A model generated the notes under the pieces. It did not search any database. It was not told the origin of the DNA and was given only the letters and a program-made list of their open reading frames with translations. Below are positions 1 to 6,709 of a stretch of 18,146 bases of DNA, one piece after another (positions within the stretch are counted from its first letter, which is position 1; each line of letters opens with the position of its first letter). This stretch comes from JAFGXW01 sp964634385 (lineage in GTDB: Bacteria > Bacillota_I > Bacilli_A > Izemoplasmatales > Izemoplasmataceae). The translations under genes and the position numbers were made by a program. The stretch spans positions 1 to 18,146 of the forward strand of contig CAZWIZ010000020.1 of NCBI GenBank assembly GCA_964634385.1. The letters run 5' to 3'.

Positions 1-42
1 CAAAAAGATATATTCTTCATCCTTGCGTTTTCTTCTAGCCAT
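1..42 (-). CDS. N-terminal fragment of an unidentified gene
   Basis: The minus strand has an ATG at 42-40 preceded by an AAGGAG ribosome-binding site eight bases upstream. Fourteen codons are visible before the window ends (MARRKRKDEEYIFL), a strongly basic start followed by acidic residues. A good sigma-A promoter lies about 40 bases upstream, so this looks like the first gene of a new transcription unit. In Bacillus subtilis the genes after ymcA are ymcB, cotE and mutS, but the visible residues do not identify any of them. A DNA-binding or membrane protein with a basic leader would fit equally well. I assign no function. Confidence 0.6.
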   Translation of the reverse strand, partial: MARRKRKDEEYIFL

Positions 43-79
43 GTACAACACTCCTTATATAGTTAAAAACCTTAAATAT

Positions 80-108
80 AGTATATCTTATTTTTTTTTG
101 TAAATCAA
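80..108 (-). promoter_or_regulatory. Sigma-A-type promoter for the gene starting at 42
   Basis: On the minus strand TTGATT (-35, 103-108) and TATACT (-10, 80-85) are separated by exactly 17 bases that include a long A-tract. The expected transcription start is near 73, giving a leader of about 30 nt that contains the AAGGAG site. Confidence 0.6.
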
Positions 109-109
109 G

Positions 110-137
110 GGGAAATTGCTCTTCAGAGACATTTCCC
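110..137 (-). terminator. Stem-loop after ricA, possible weak terminator
   Basis: GGGAAAT (110-116) pairs with ATTTCCC (131-137), and an inner CTC/GAG pairing continues the stem after a small internal loop. On the minus strand the stem is followed by CTTGATTT, a poor U-tract that overlaps the -35 box of the next promoter. It could be a weak terminator for ricA or an operator-like structure for the next gene. Confidence 0.35.
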
Positions 138-170
138 GGTATTCATATAATAGTAGAGATTTAATAATTA

Positions 171-497
171 TTATTTGAAATCTATATTTATATCTTGTGA
201 AATTATTTTTTGGATTAATCGAAGATCATAGTTTATTTCTTCAAGTAAATCTAAATACTCATTTAGGATAATATGTTTCATAACATTCTCTTTCGCGCGA
301 TAATAATTTTTCTTTGCTTCATCAAAATCTTTACTATTTTTTTCTCTTTTAATAACCATTATTTTCTGAAGATTTAATAATTGTTTGTAATCTTTATTTA
401 GAAGTTCATCATTATCAATGACTTTTTCTAATTCTTTAAACCGCTTAACAACAGCGTCATTTGATATTTCTTTGATAAGAATGTCAAGAGTTTTCAA
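171..497 (-). CDS. ricA: YmcA/YlbF-family (RicA-like) protein, RNase Y specificity factor
   Basis: This is a small, highly charged, all-helical protein of 108 residues, typical of the Com_YlbF family. In Bacillus subtilis RicA (YmcA) forms a complex with RicF (YlbF) and RicT (YaaT) that directs RNase Y cleavage and affects competence and biofilm formation. The assignment rests on the heptad-like helical sequence and on position: directly after miaB, in the same neighbourhood as rny, as in Bacillus. The first possible codon is GTG at 506, but that GTG is part of the AAAGGTG ribosome-binding site. TTG at 497, six bases after it, is the better start. The gene overlaps the end of miaB by 14 bases, so translation is probably coupled. 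There is no cysteine, unlike Fe-S-binding members of the complex. RicF/YlbF is an alternative identity within the same family. Confidence 0.65.
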   Translation of the reverse strand: MKTLDILIKEISNDAVVKRFKELEKVIDNDELLNKDYKQLLNLQKIMVIKREKNSKDFDEAKKNYYRAKENVMKHIILNEYLDLLEEINYDLRLIQKIISQDINIDFK

Positions 498-1932
498 TTT
501 GTTCACCTTTAAGAAACCACGTTTTAGCCTCTGTTACTTTTACTTCAACTATTTCACCAATTAATGATTTATTTCCTTTAAAATTAACTAATTTATTGTT
601 TTCAGTATATCCTGCGAGAATTTCATCATTATGTTTCGAAGTTCCATCAACTAAGACCTTAACTATTTTGCCTTCAAAACGCTTGTTACCTCTTAAATAG
701 CCTTCATTAACTATATCATTCAATTGATATAGACGTTGTTTTTTCTCTTCAAAAGGAGTATTATCTGGATAATGCTCTGCGGGTGTTCCAGCTCTTTTTG
801 AATATACAAAAGTATAGGCACCTTCAAACCCACAGTATTTTACTAAATCAATGGTTTCCTCAAATTGTTCTTTTGTTTCTCCCGGAAAACCTACTATAAT
901 ATCAGTTGTCAATGATACATTAGGAATATATTTATAAATGTTATCAATTACTTCTTTATATGATTCTTTCGTATATTTACGGTTCATTCTTTTTAGTACT
1001 TCGTTACTTCCAGATTGGACTGGAAGATGAATGTAAGGCATTAAATTACCGCCTTGCGAAAGTATTTTCACAGTCTCTAAATCAAAATCTTTGGGATGAG
1101 AGGTTGTAAATCTAATTCTGGAAATTGGTAATTTATTAAGATCTTTTAACAATTCAGCAAATTTATAATCTACATCTAAAAAGTCACGTCCATAACTATT
1201 AACATTTTGGCCTAATAAAGTAACTTCTTTGTATCCTTCTTTAATTAATTCTTTTATCTCATTGATAATATCATCTTTGTTTCTTGATCTTTCTTTACCT
1301 CTTGTATATGGAACAATACAATATGTACAGAACTCATCGCATCCATACATTATGTTAACCCATGCTTTGCGAGTATTTGCTCGTACTCTTGGTATATTTT
1401 CAACAATAGATCCTTCTTCTGAGAAAACTTCGATAACTTTTTCTTTTGACAGTACTACTGTTTCCAAATATTCCGGTAATTTATAAATATTATGTGTTCC
1501 AAAAACTAAATCTACATATTGAAAACTTTTAAGAATACGTTCTACTACTTTTTCTTCTTGTGTCATACATCCACAAACACCTAATATTAAATCTGGATTA
1601 TTTTTTTTAAATTGTTTTAATCTTCCAAGTTCTCCAAAAACTCTATTTTCAGCATTTTCTCTTACTGCGCAAGTATTTAATAAAATAATATCAGCATCTT
1701 CTAAAGTGTCACTTTCAGTAAAATTTAGTAATTCTAAAATACCTTTTATTCTTTCAGTATCAGCTTCATTTGCTTGACAACCATAGGTATTAATTTTATA
1801 TGTTCTCCCTTTACCAAAACCTTTAATATTAATATGCTTATTAAAATCAATCACTGGTGTTTCTTGTGATTTTCTTTTTCTAGCATCTTTAATAGATGGT
1901 TTAATAAAATATTTTGAATAATCTTTTGCCAT
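484..1932 (-). CDS. miaB: tRNA-2-methylthio-N6-dimethylallyladenosine synthase MiaB
   Basis: This radical-SAM methylthiotransferase converts i6A37 to ms2i6A37 in tRNAs reading UNN codons. The 482 residues show all expected parts: an N-terminal UPF0004 domain with cluster ligands Cys52 (YGCQANEADTE), Cys88 (NTCAVRENAEN) and Cys122 (GVCGCM), the radical-SAM motif CDEFCTYC with Cys198, Cys202 and Cys205, the segments TTSHPKDF, LPVQSGS and TTDIIVGFPGET, and a C-terminal TRAM domain with ILAGYTENNKLVNFKG. The long N-terminal extension with DYSKYF matches Bacillus-type MiaB. GTG 1941 and ATG 1938 are in frame, but both overlap the AAAAAGGTG ribosome-binding site. ATG 1932 lies six bases after it and is chosen. 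The gene ends in TGA inside the start region of ricA. Confidence 0.95.
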   Translation of the reverse strand: MAKDYSKYFIKPSIKDARKRKSQETPVIDFNKHINIKGFGKGRTYKINTYGCQANEADTERIKGILELLNFTESDTLEDADIILLNTCAVRENAENRVFGELGRLKQFKKNNPDLILGVCGCMTQEEKVVERILKSFQYVDLVFGTHNIYKLPEYLETVVLSKEKVIEVFSEEGSIVENIPRVRANTRKAWVNIMYGCDEFCTYCIVPYTRGKERSRNKDDIINEIKELIKEGYKEVTLLGQNVNSYGRDFLDVDYKFAELLKDLNKLPISRIRFTTSHPKDFDLETVKILSQGGNLMPYIHLPVQSGSNEVLKRMNRKYTKESYKEVIDNIYKYIPNVSLTTDIIVGFPGETKEQFEETIDLVKYCGFEGAYTFVYSKRAGTPAEHYPDNTPFEEKKQRLYQLNDIVNEGYLRGNKRFEGKIVKVLVDGTSKHNDEILAGYTENNKLVNFKGNKSLIGEIVEVKVTEAKTWFLKGEQIENS

Positions 1933-1951
1933 TTTCATCACCTTTTTTAAA

Positions 1952-1981
1952 CGTATAATATAATTCTTGTTTTCTAAACAA
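1952..1981 (-). promoter_or_regulatory. Possible miaB promoter
   Basis: On the minus strand TTGTTT (1976-1981) lies 18 bases before TATACG (1952-1957). The -35 box lies inside the U-tract of the ymdB terminator, so one transcription unit ends where the next begins. The -10 box is a moderate match, hence the low confidence. Confidence 0.35.
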
Positions 1982-2005
1982 AATGAATAAGGAAGCCTTA
2001 TTCAT
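1976..2005 (-). terminator. Intrinsic terminator of ymdB, overlapping its stop codon
   Basis: ATGAATAAGG and its complement form a 10 bp stem (1983-1992 with 1996-2005) around a three-base loop. On the minus strand it is followed by TTTTGTTT. The ymdB stop codon (1998-2000) lies inside the upstream arm. Confidence 0.8.
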
Positions 2006-2756
2006 AAATGTTTATTGACTTTATTTTTTTTAAATCTGTATCCATAATAACCGCATTAAATTGTAATGTTGAAGATAAGTCTTCTTTTATACGTCTTGGC
2101 ATTCCGTCTAGAAACTTGTTAAGAATAATGTCTTTATCTCCACCGATTATACCATATTTAGTACCACTCATACCAATATCTGTTATATACATTGTTCCTT
2201 TAGGGAAAACCATTGCGTCCGCTGTTGGAACATGCGTATGTGTTCCCACTACCGCGGTAACTCTACCGTCTAAATAATGAGCTAAAGCGATTTTTTCACT
2301 TGATGCCTCTGCGTGCATATCAATAATAACGTAATCACTATCTATTTTTTGTAATATTTCATCAGCTTTTTTGAAAGGATTATCAAGTGGATCACCCATA
2401 AAAATTCTACCCATTAGATTAATTACTGTTATTTTTTTATCATTGTAGTTAATTGTTATATATCCTTTTCCAGGAACTGAATCTCCATAATTAGCAGGTC
2501 TAATAATATTTGAATCATCAATAAAATTAACTATTTCGCGTTTTGAAAATGAGTGATTCCCAAGTGTTACAACACTTATTCCAAGTTTCATTAAATCTTT
2601 ATAAATAAATTCACTTATTCCAAAACCGCGATCAACATTTTCACCATTCAAAAATATTAAGTTAGGTTTGTATTCTTGTTTTATCTTTGGTAAATATTTA
2701 TATAAAGCTTCCATTCCTCTACTTCCAAAAACGTCTCCTATAAATAAGATTTTCAT
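1998..2756 (-). CDS. ymdB: YmdB-type metallophosphoesterase (2',3'-cyclic-nucleotide phosphodiesterase)
   Basis: YmdB is a dimetal phosphodiesterase acting on 2',3'-cyclic nucleotides. In Bacillus subtilis it influences biofilm and motility programmes and global transcript levels. At 252 residues it is slightly shorter than the Bacillus protein. Candidate metal ligands are Asp8 (GDVFGSRG), Glu39-Asn40 (NGENVDRG), Asn67-His68 (LGNHSFSK), His148 (DMHAEASSEK), and His173 and His175 (GTHTHVPTAD), with the TDIGMSG motif following. The segment after GNH reads SFSKREI, where family members usually carry TWD. ATG 2756 starts four bases after the Nudix stop, with an AAAAGAG ribosome-binding site inside the upstream gene. 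It is therefore in an operon with the Nudix gene and probably rny. A terminator overlaps its stop codon. Confidence 0.92.
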   Translation of the reverse strand: MKILFIGDVFGSRGMEALYKYLPKIKQEYKPNLIFLNGENVDRGFGISEFIYKDLMKLGISVVTLGNHSFSKREIVNFIDDSNIIRPANYGDSVPGKGYITINYNDKKITVINLMGRIFMGDPLDNPFKKADEILQKIDSDYVIIDMHAEASSEKIALAHYLDGRVTAVVGTHTHVPTADAMVFPKGTMYITDIGMSGTKYGIIGGDKDIILNKFLDGMPRRIKEDLSSTLQFNAVIMDTDLKKIKSINIYE

Positions 2757-2760
2757 TATA

Positions 2761-3276
2761 TCAACTCTTTTCTATTAATTCAAAGTAATTATTATCTTGT
2801 GAAATTTTAATATAATCCCAAAATGTTTTATTTTTAATCATTGTTATTATTTCTTTCATTGATGCATATTTGCATTTCTTAACTTCTAATTTATTAAGTA
2901 ATAACTCATTTAATAATACATTTTGTTCAATTAGATAAATATCCATAATATAGTTTCCAAAATCATCATTTATAAAATATCTTTTTACATGTTTAAGATT
3001 TTCTTTTATTAAGACAACTCCAATTTCTTCTAACGTTTCTTTTAATGCTGTCTTTAGAGATGTATCTCCGGCTACTACCGCACCAGCTGTCGTAGCCCAC
3101 ATAAATGGGATTATATCTGTAAGTTTATTTCGTTGTTGGATAAGATATTCACCTTTTTCATTTCTAATCCATACATTAACAACCAGGTGATATTCTCCAT
3201 TTAATAATTTTGTTCCTCTAGGAACTTGTTTACCTATTTTTTGAGCTGTTTCATTATATAAATCAAAATACTCCAT
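2761..3276 (-). CDS. Nudix hydrolase with a variant Nudix box
   Basis: The protein has 171 residues. An N-terminal segment (DLYNETAQKIG, then EYHLVVNVWIRNEKGEYLIQQRN) matches the Nudix subgroup related to isopentenyl-diphosphate isomerase and YfcD. The Nudix box spans about residues 65-87. The first conserved Glu is Asp (residue 71) and the Arg of REUXEE is Lys (KETLEEIG), while Glu80, Glu83 and Glu84 that bind catalytic metal are kept. It probably hydrolyses a nucleoside or other organic diphosphate; the substrate cannot be read from the sequence. GTG 3285 lies inside the GAGGTG ribosome-binding site, so ATG 3276, six bases later, is chosen. There is no room for a promoter after rny, so it depends on readthrough past the rny hairpin. 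It ends in TGA four bases before ymdB. Confidence 0.85.
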   Translation of the reverse strand: MEYFDLYNETAQKIGKQVPRGTKLLNGEYHLVVNVWIRNEKGEYLIQQRNKLTDIIPFMWATTAGAVVAGDTSLKTALKETLEEIGVVLIKENLKHVKRYFINDDFGNYIMDIYLIEQNVLLNELLLNKLEVKKCKYASMKEIITMIKNKTFWDYIKISQDNNYFELIEKS

Positions 3277-3287
3277 ATTTCTCACCT

Positions 3288-3318
3288 CAAATAAGTAAAG
3301 CCTTCCGAAGAAGGCTTT
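3288..3318 (-). terminator. UUCG-capped hairpin between rny and the Nudix gene
   Basis: AAAGCCTTC (3297-3305) and GAAGGCTTT (3310-3318) form a perfect 9 bp stem. On the minus strand it is closed by a C(UUCG)G tetraloop. The downstream run ACTTATTTG is a poor U-tract, so termination is probably partial, or the hairpin protects the rny 3' end. The stem reaches the first base of the rny stop codon (3318-3320). Confidence 0.65.
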
Positions 3319-4883
3319 TATTTAGCGATATCTTGAGCTCTTGTTTCTCTTATTACAGTTACTTTAATAGTTCCTGGATAAGATAATTGTTCTTCTATTT
3401 TTTCTTTAATATCACGTGCAATTTTATAAGCCATTGTGTCATCTACTTTTGTTGGTTCAACAATTACTCTAACTTCACGACCTGCTTGAATAGCGTATGC
3501 TTGTTCAACACCAGGTATGTTTTTAGAAATACTTTCTAATTGTTCTAAACGTTTAATATAAGAATCTAATGATTCACTTCTAGCACCAGGTCTTGCAGCA
3601 CTTAAAGCATCTGAAGCTGCGACTAAAACAGCTATAATCGTTTTAGGTTCTTTGTCACCATGATGTGTTTGAATAGCGTCTACTACTGCGAGAGGTTCTT
3701 TATATCTATTAGCTATATTAACGCCAATTTCAACATGAGATCCTTCAACTTCATGATCAACTGCTTTACCAATATCATGTAGTAATCCAGCACGTTTCGC
3801 TAAAACTTCATTTTCACCGATTTCGGCTGCTAGTTTACCTGACAAAAATGCACACTCAATTGAATGTCTTAATACGTTTTGTCCATAACTTGTTCTAAAA
3901 TGTAGTCTACCAAGTAGTTTGATAATGTCAGGATGAACTCTACCGATTCCGACTTCAAAAACGGCTTCTTCTCCTTTATCTCTAATAAAACGGTCTACTT
4001 CGTCTCTAGTTTTCTCAACAACTTCTTCAATTCTACCTGGATGGATTCTTCCATCAGCTACTAAATATTCAATTGTTCTTTTAGCGATTTCTCTTCTAAT
4101 TGGATCAAATCCACTTAAAACTACTGCTTCAGGTGTATCATCAATAATTAAATCTACTCCTGTAAGTGCTTCAATTGTTCGAATGTTTCTTCCTTCACGT
4201 CCAATAATACGACCTTTCATTTCATCATTTGGTAATGTAACAACTGAGACTGTTCTTTCACTAGTCACATCTTGAGCGTATTTTTGAATAGTTTGTGCTA
4301 ATAAATGCTTTGCTTTTTTGTCAACTTCAATTTTCGCGTTTTCTTCTCGTTCTCTAATGTAGACAGCAATTTCAATATCCATTTCGTCTTCTACTCGTTT
4401 TAAGATTAACTCCCTTGCTTGTTCTACACTAAATCTTGCAATTTCAATAAGTTTTGTGTTTTGCTCTTCAATTAATTTATCTAGTCTGTTATTTTTGTCA
4501 TCTAATGATTGTTTTTTACGCTCGATTATTTCTTCTTTTTTGTCTAAATTAAATTCACGTTTATCTAGATTAGAACTTCTTCTATCTAATGCTTGTTCTC
4601 GTTGCATTAATTTATTTTCGGTCGCAGCTACCTCACTTTTTCTTTCTTTTATTTGTTTATCAAAATCTAATTTTAAATTATGAATTTCCTGTTTAGTTTC
4701 TAATAAAACTTCTTTTTTGTGTTTATCTGCTTGTTTTTCGGCGTCTTCAATTAAATGATTAATTTTTTGACGAGCTCTATTTAAGCCTCGTTCAACAACC
4801 ATAATACGTAGGAAAAACCCACCTACTGTACCTAGGGTTATAAATAATAGACCAGAGAGAATTAATACTAATGTGTTATCCAC
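3318..4883 (-). CDS. rny: RNase Y
   Basis: RNase Y is the membrane-anchored endoribonuclease that starts mRNA decay in many Bacillota. The 521 residues match the usual length. There is a single N-terminal membrane segment (about 5-27), a long charged coiled coil (about 30-200, with degenerate DKRE/DKKE-type repeats near 100-135), a KH domain with GRIIGREGRNIRTIEALTG around 224-242, and an HD domain whose catalytic pair is His369-Asp370 (LLHDIGKAVDHEVEGSHVEIG). The C-terminus VTVIRETRAQDIAK resembles Bacillus RNase Y. The start is GTG 4883, seven bases after GGAGG; an overlapping ATG is out of frame and closes quickly. The gene has its own strong promoter with a leader of about 80 nt. Its putative partner RicA is encoded three genes downstream. 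Confidence 0.97.
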   Translation of the reverse strand: MDNTLVLILSGLLFITLGTVGGFFLRIMVVERGLNRARQKINHLIEDAEKQADKHKKEVLLETKQEIHNLKLDFDKQIKERKSEVAATENKLMQREQALDRRSSNLDKREFNLDKKEEIIERKKQSLDDKNNRLDKLIEEQNTKLIEIARFSVEQARELILKRVEDEMDIEIAVYIREREENAKIEVDKKAKHLLAQTIQKYAQDVTSERTVSVVTLPNDEMKGRIIGREGRNIRTIEALTGVDLIIDDTPEAVVLSGFDPIRREIAKRTIEYLVADGRIHPGRIEEVVEKTRDEVDRFIRDKGEEAVFEVGIGRVHPDIIKLLGRLHFRTSYGQNVLRHSIECAFLSGKLAAEIGENEVLAKRAGLLHDIGKAVDHEVEGSHVEIGVNIANRYKEPLAVVDAIQTHHGDKEPKTIIAVLVAASDALSAARPGARSESLDSYIKRLEQLESISKNIPGVEQAYAIQAGREVRVIVEPTKVDDTMAYKIARDIKEKIEEQLSYPGTIKVTVIRETRAQDIAK

Positions 4884-4971
4884 ATTTATTCCTCCGTTCG
4901 TTTTTATAATTCAATATTTATTGTAAACATAATATGATAATTATGAGTAGAAATAATTTTATAACTATTTT

Positions 4972-5001
4972 ATTATACCGTTATTATCGCTAAAAAGTCA
5001 A
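4972..5001 (-). promoter_or_regulatory. Strong sigma-A promoter of rny
   Basis: TTGACT (-35, 4996-5001) and a perfect TATAAT (-10, 4972-4977) on the minus strand are 18 bases apart. The predicted start near 4965 gives a leader of about 80 nt, the longest clear leader in the window. Confidence 0.75.
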
Positions 5002-5021
5002 TGATTATAATCTATTATTGC

Positions 5022-5050
5022 AAAATAAAAGGCGCTAAATTTAAACGCCT
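5022..5050 (-). terminator. Intrinsic terminator of recA, overlapping its stop codon
   Basis: AGGCGTT (minus, from 5050) pairs with AGCGCCT (ending 5030), including one G-U pair, and is followed by TTTATTTT. The recA stop (5041-5043) lies at the loop side of the upstream arm. Confidence 0.75.
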
Positions 5051-6033
5051 AGTTTTTCTCTTACTAAAGATTCTATTTCTTTTAATAGATTTGGATTTTC
5101 ATGTAAATATTTTTTAACATTTTCTCGACCTTGTCCAATTTTTTCATTTTTGTAACTGAACCATGATCCTGCTTTTTTAATAATTTCTTCTTCAACTGCA
5201 ATATCAATGATTTCTCCTGTTTTTGAAATACCTTTCCCATAAATTAAATCAACTATCACTGTTTTAAATGGTGGAGCTACTTTATTTTTAACTACTTTAA
5301 CTCGAGCTAAATTTCCAACTATTTCAGTACCATGTTTAATTTGTTCTCCACGTCGTATTTCAAGTCTTACTGAAGCATAAAACTTTAATGCTCTTCCACC
5401 AGGTGTTACTTCTGGATTGCCAAACATTACTCCAACTTTTTCACGAATTTGATTTATAAAAATAGTTATTGTTTGTGATTTACTTATTGCTCCACTAAGC
5501 TTTCTCATAGCTTGGGACATCAATCTTGCTTGAAGTCCGACATGACTTGCGCCCATGTCTCCTCTTATTTCAGCTTCAGGTACTAATGCAGCAACACTAT
5601 CAATGACAATAATATCAATTGCTCCACTTCTAATTAATGCTTCCGTTATCTCTAATGCTTGTTCTCCAGTATCTGGTTGAGAAATAATTAAGTTGTCAAT
5701 ATCAACTCCAAGTGCTTTTGCATACTGAGGATCAAGAGCATGTTCTGCATCAACAAAAGCAGCATATCCTCCAGCTTTTTGAGCTTCTGCAATAGCATGA
5801 AGTGCAAATGTTGTTTTACCTGAAGATTCAGGACCATAAACTTCAATAATTCTTCCTTTAGGATATCCGCCTATCCCTAAAGCTTTATCTAATTTTATTG
5901 ATCCAGTAGGGATTGATTCAACATTTAAACGACTGTTATCATCACCTAAAATCATTACCGAACCTTTTCCGTATTGCTTTTCAATTTCTTTCATTGCATT
6001 ATCTAATGCTTTTTTCCTTGTATCATTAGCCAC
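5041..6033 (-). CDS. recA: Recombinase RecA
   Basis: RecA is the DNA-dependent ATPase that forms filaments on single-stranded DNA and drives homologous recombination and repair. The 330 residues carry the Walker A motif GPESSGKTT (67-75), a VDAEHALDP segment, the Walker B strand IDIIVIDSVAALVP, the loop GDMGASHVGLQARLMSQAMRKL, and the FINQIREKVGVMFGNPEVTPGG L2 region. The C-terminal acidic tail seen in many RecA proteins is short. The start is GTG 6033, seven bases after AAGGAGG; this ribosome-binding site and start differ from that of rny at only two of fifteen positions. It follows pgsA by 56 bases, without the cinA gene found between them in Bacillus. With comEA and comEC nearby, RecA would integrate imported DNA. 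Confidence 0.98.
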   Translation of the reverse strand: MANDTRKKALDNAMKEIEKQYGKGSVMILGDDNSRLNVESIPTGSIKLDKALGIGGYPKGRIIEVYGPESSGKTTFALHAIAEAQKAGGYAAFVDAEHALDPQYAKALGVDIDNLIISQPDTGEQALEITEALIRSGAIDIIVIDSVAALVPEAEIRGDMGASHVGLQARLMSQAMRKLSGAISKSQTITIFINQIREKVGVMFGNPEVTPGGRALKFYASVRLEIRRGEQIKHGTEIVGNLARVKVVKNKVAPPFKTVIVDLIYGKGISKTGEIIDIAVEEEIIKKAGSWFSYKNEKIGQGRENVKKYLHENPNLLKEIESLVREKLGV

Positions 6034-6054
6034 TTGTATTCCTCCTTAGTTTAC

Positions 6055-6083
6055 TACATATATAATACGCAGCAAGCATTCAA
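6055..6083 (-). promoter_or_regulatory. Possible recA promoter
   Basis: TTGAAT (6078-6083) and TATGTA (6055-6060) are 17 bases apart on the minus strand in the gap between pgsA and recA. The -10 box is imperfect. I see no Gram-positive LexA operator (GAAC-N4-GTTC) here. Confidence 0.4.
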
Positions 6084-6089
6084 TTTTCT

Positions 6090-6650
6090 TTATATTGATT
6101 CCATAATTATTTTTTTATTTTTAATAAAATAGTCTATTCCTGAAACAACAGTTAGAATTAATCCAAGATAGAGAATATATATTCCTATTTCTGGGAAAAT
6201 ATCCGCATATGGGTATAATAGTAGCAATATTAAAGCTACCATTGTAGAAGCTGTTTTATATTTCCCTAATTTACTGGCTGCAATGACTTTCCCTTCTCCA
6301 ACTGCGATTAATCTAATACCTGTTACAATAAACTCTCTTGATAAAATAATTAACGTAATCCACATTGGAACGATTGCTGCATCACTAAGTAATAGTAACG
6401 CCGCCATAACTAATAATTTATCAGCTAACGGATCAATAAATTTACCAAATACTGTTACTAAATGATATTTTCTAGCAATATATCCATCTAAAAAATCAGT
6501 AAAAGAAGCAACAACAAAGATTGGTGCTAAAAACTTTAAATAAAAATCCGAAGATAAATAAGAGTGTAAAGGTACTTGTAAGTAATAGAAATATATTAAA
6601 AGCGGTACTAATAATACTCTCATAAGTGATAATTTATTTGGTAGATTCAT
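6090..6650 (-). CDS. pgsA: CDP-diacylglycerol-glycerol-3-phosphate 3-phosphatidyltransferase
   Basis: PgsA makes phosphatidylglycerol phosphate from CDP-diacylglycerol and glycerol-3-phosphate, the committed step to phosphatidylglycerol and cardiolipin in the membrane. The 186-residue protein is hydrophobic with several membrane segments. It contains the full CDP-alcohol phosphotransferase signature: Asp52, Asp55, Gly56, Ala59, Arg60, Gly69, Asp73 and Asp77 (DFLDGYIAR then GKFIDPLADK). The N-terminus MNLPNKLSLMR is typical for PgsA. ATG 6650 lies five bases after GAGGTG. A strong promoter sits immediately upstream, with its TATAAT only 18 bases before the start codon. No terminator separates it from recA, so the two are likely co-transcribed, with extra initiation before recA. 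Confidence 0.95.
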   Translation of the reverse strand: MNLPNKLSLMRVLLVPLLIYFYYLQVPLHSYLSSDFYLKFLAPIFVVASFTDFLDGYIARKYHLVTVFGKFIDPLADKLLVMAALLLLSDAAIVPMWITLIILSREFIVTGIRLIAVGEGKVIAASKLGKYKTASTMVALILLLLYPYADIFPEIGIYILYLGLILTVVSGIDYFIKNKKIIMESI

Positions 6651-6668
6651 CTAACCACCTCACAAAAA

Positions 6669-6697
6669 ATTATATCATAATCTAGTTATTTTAACAA
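6669..6697 (-). promoter_or_regulatory. Strong sigma-A promoter of pgsA
   Basis: TTGTTA (6692-6697), a 17-base spacer and a perfect TATAAT (6669-6674) on the minus strand. The -10 box ends 18 bases before the ATG, so the leader should be only about 12 nt and hold little more than GAGGTG. Confidence 0.7.
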
Positions 6698-6709
6698 TTA
6701 ATTATTGTG

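Noticed and set aside
484..3285. Use of genetic code 4 (TGA as Trp)
   Set aside because: miaB and the Nudix gene end in TGA at the family-expected length, and conserved Trp residues are TGG, so TGA is a stop here.
4884..4965. Riboswitch in the rny leader
   Set aside because: The leader is about 80 nt, but it is almost pure A/T with no terminator hairpin and no motif of a known riboswitch class.
6034..6089. LexA (SOS) operator before recA
   Set aside because: No GAAC-N4-GTTC or close variant is present. A short GC-richer stretch (GCTTGCTGCG on the minus strand) is not palindromic.
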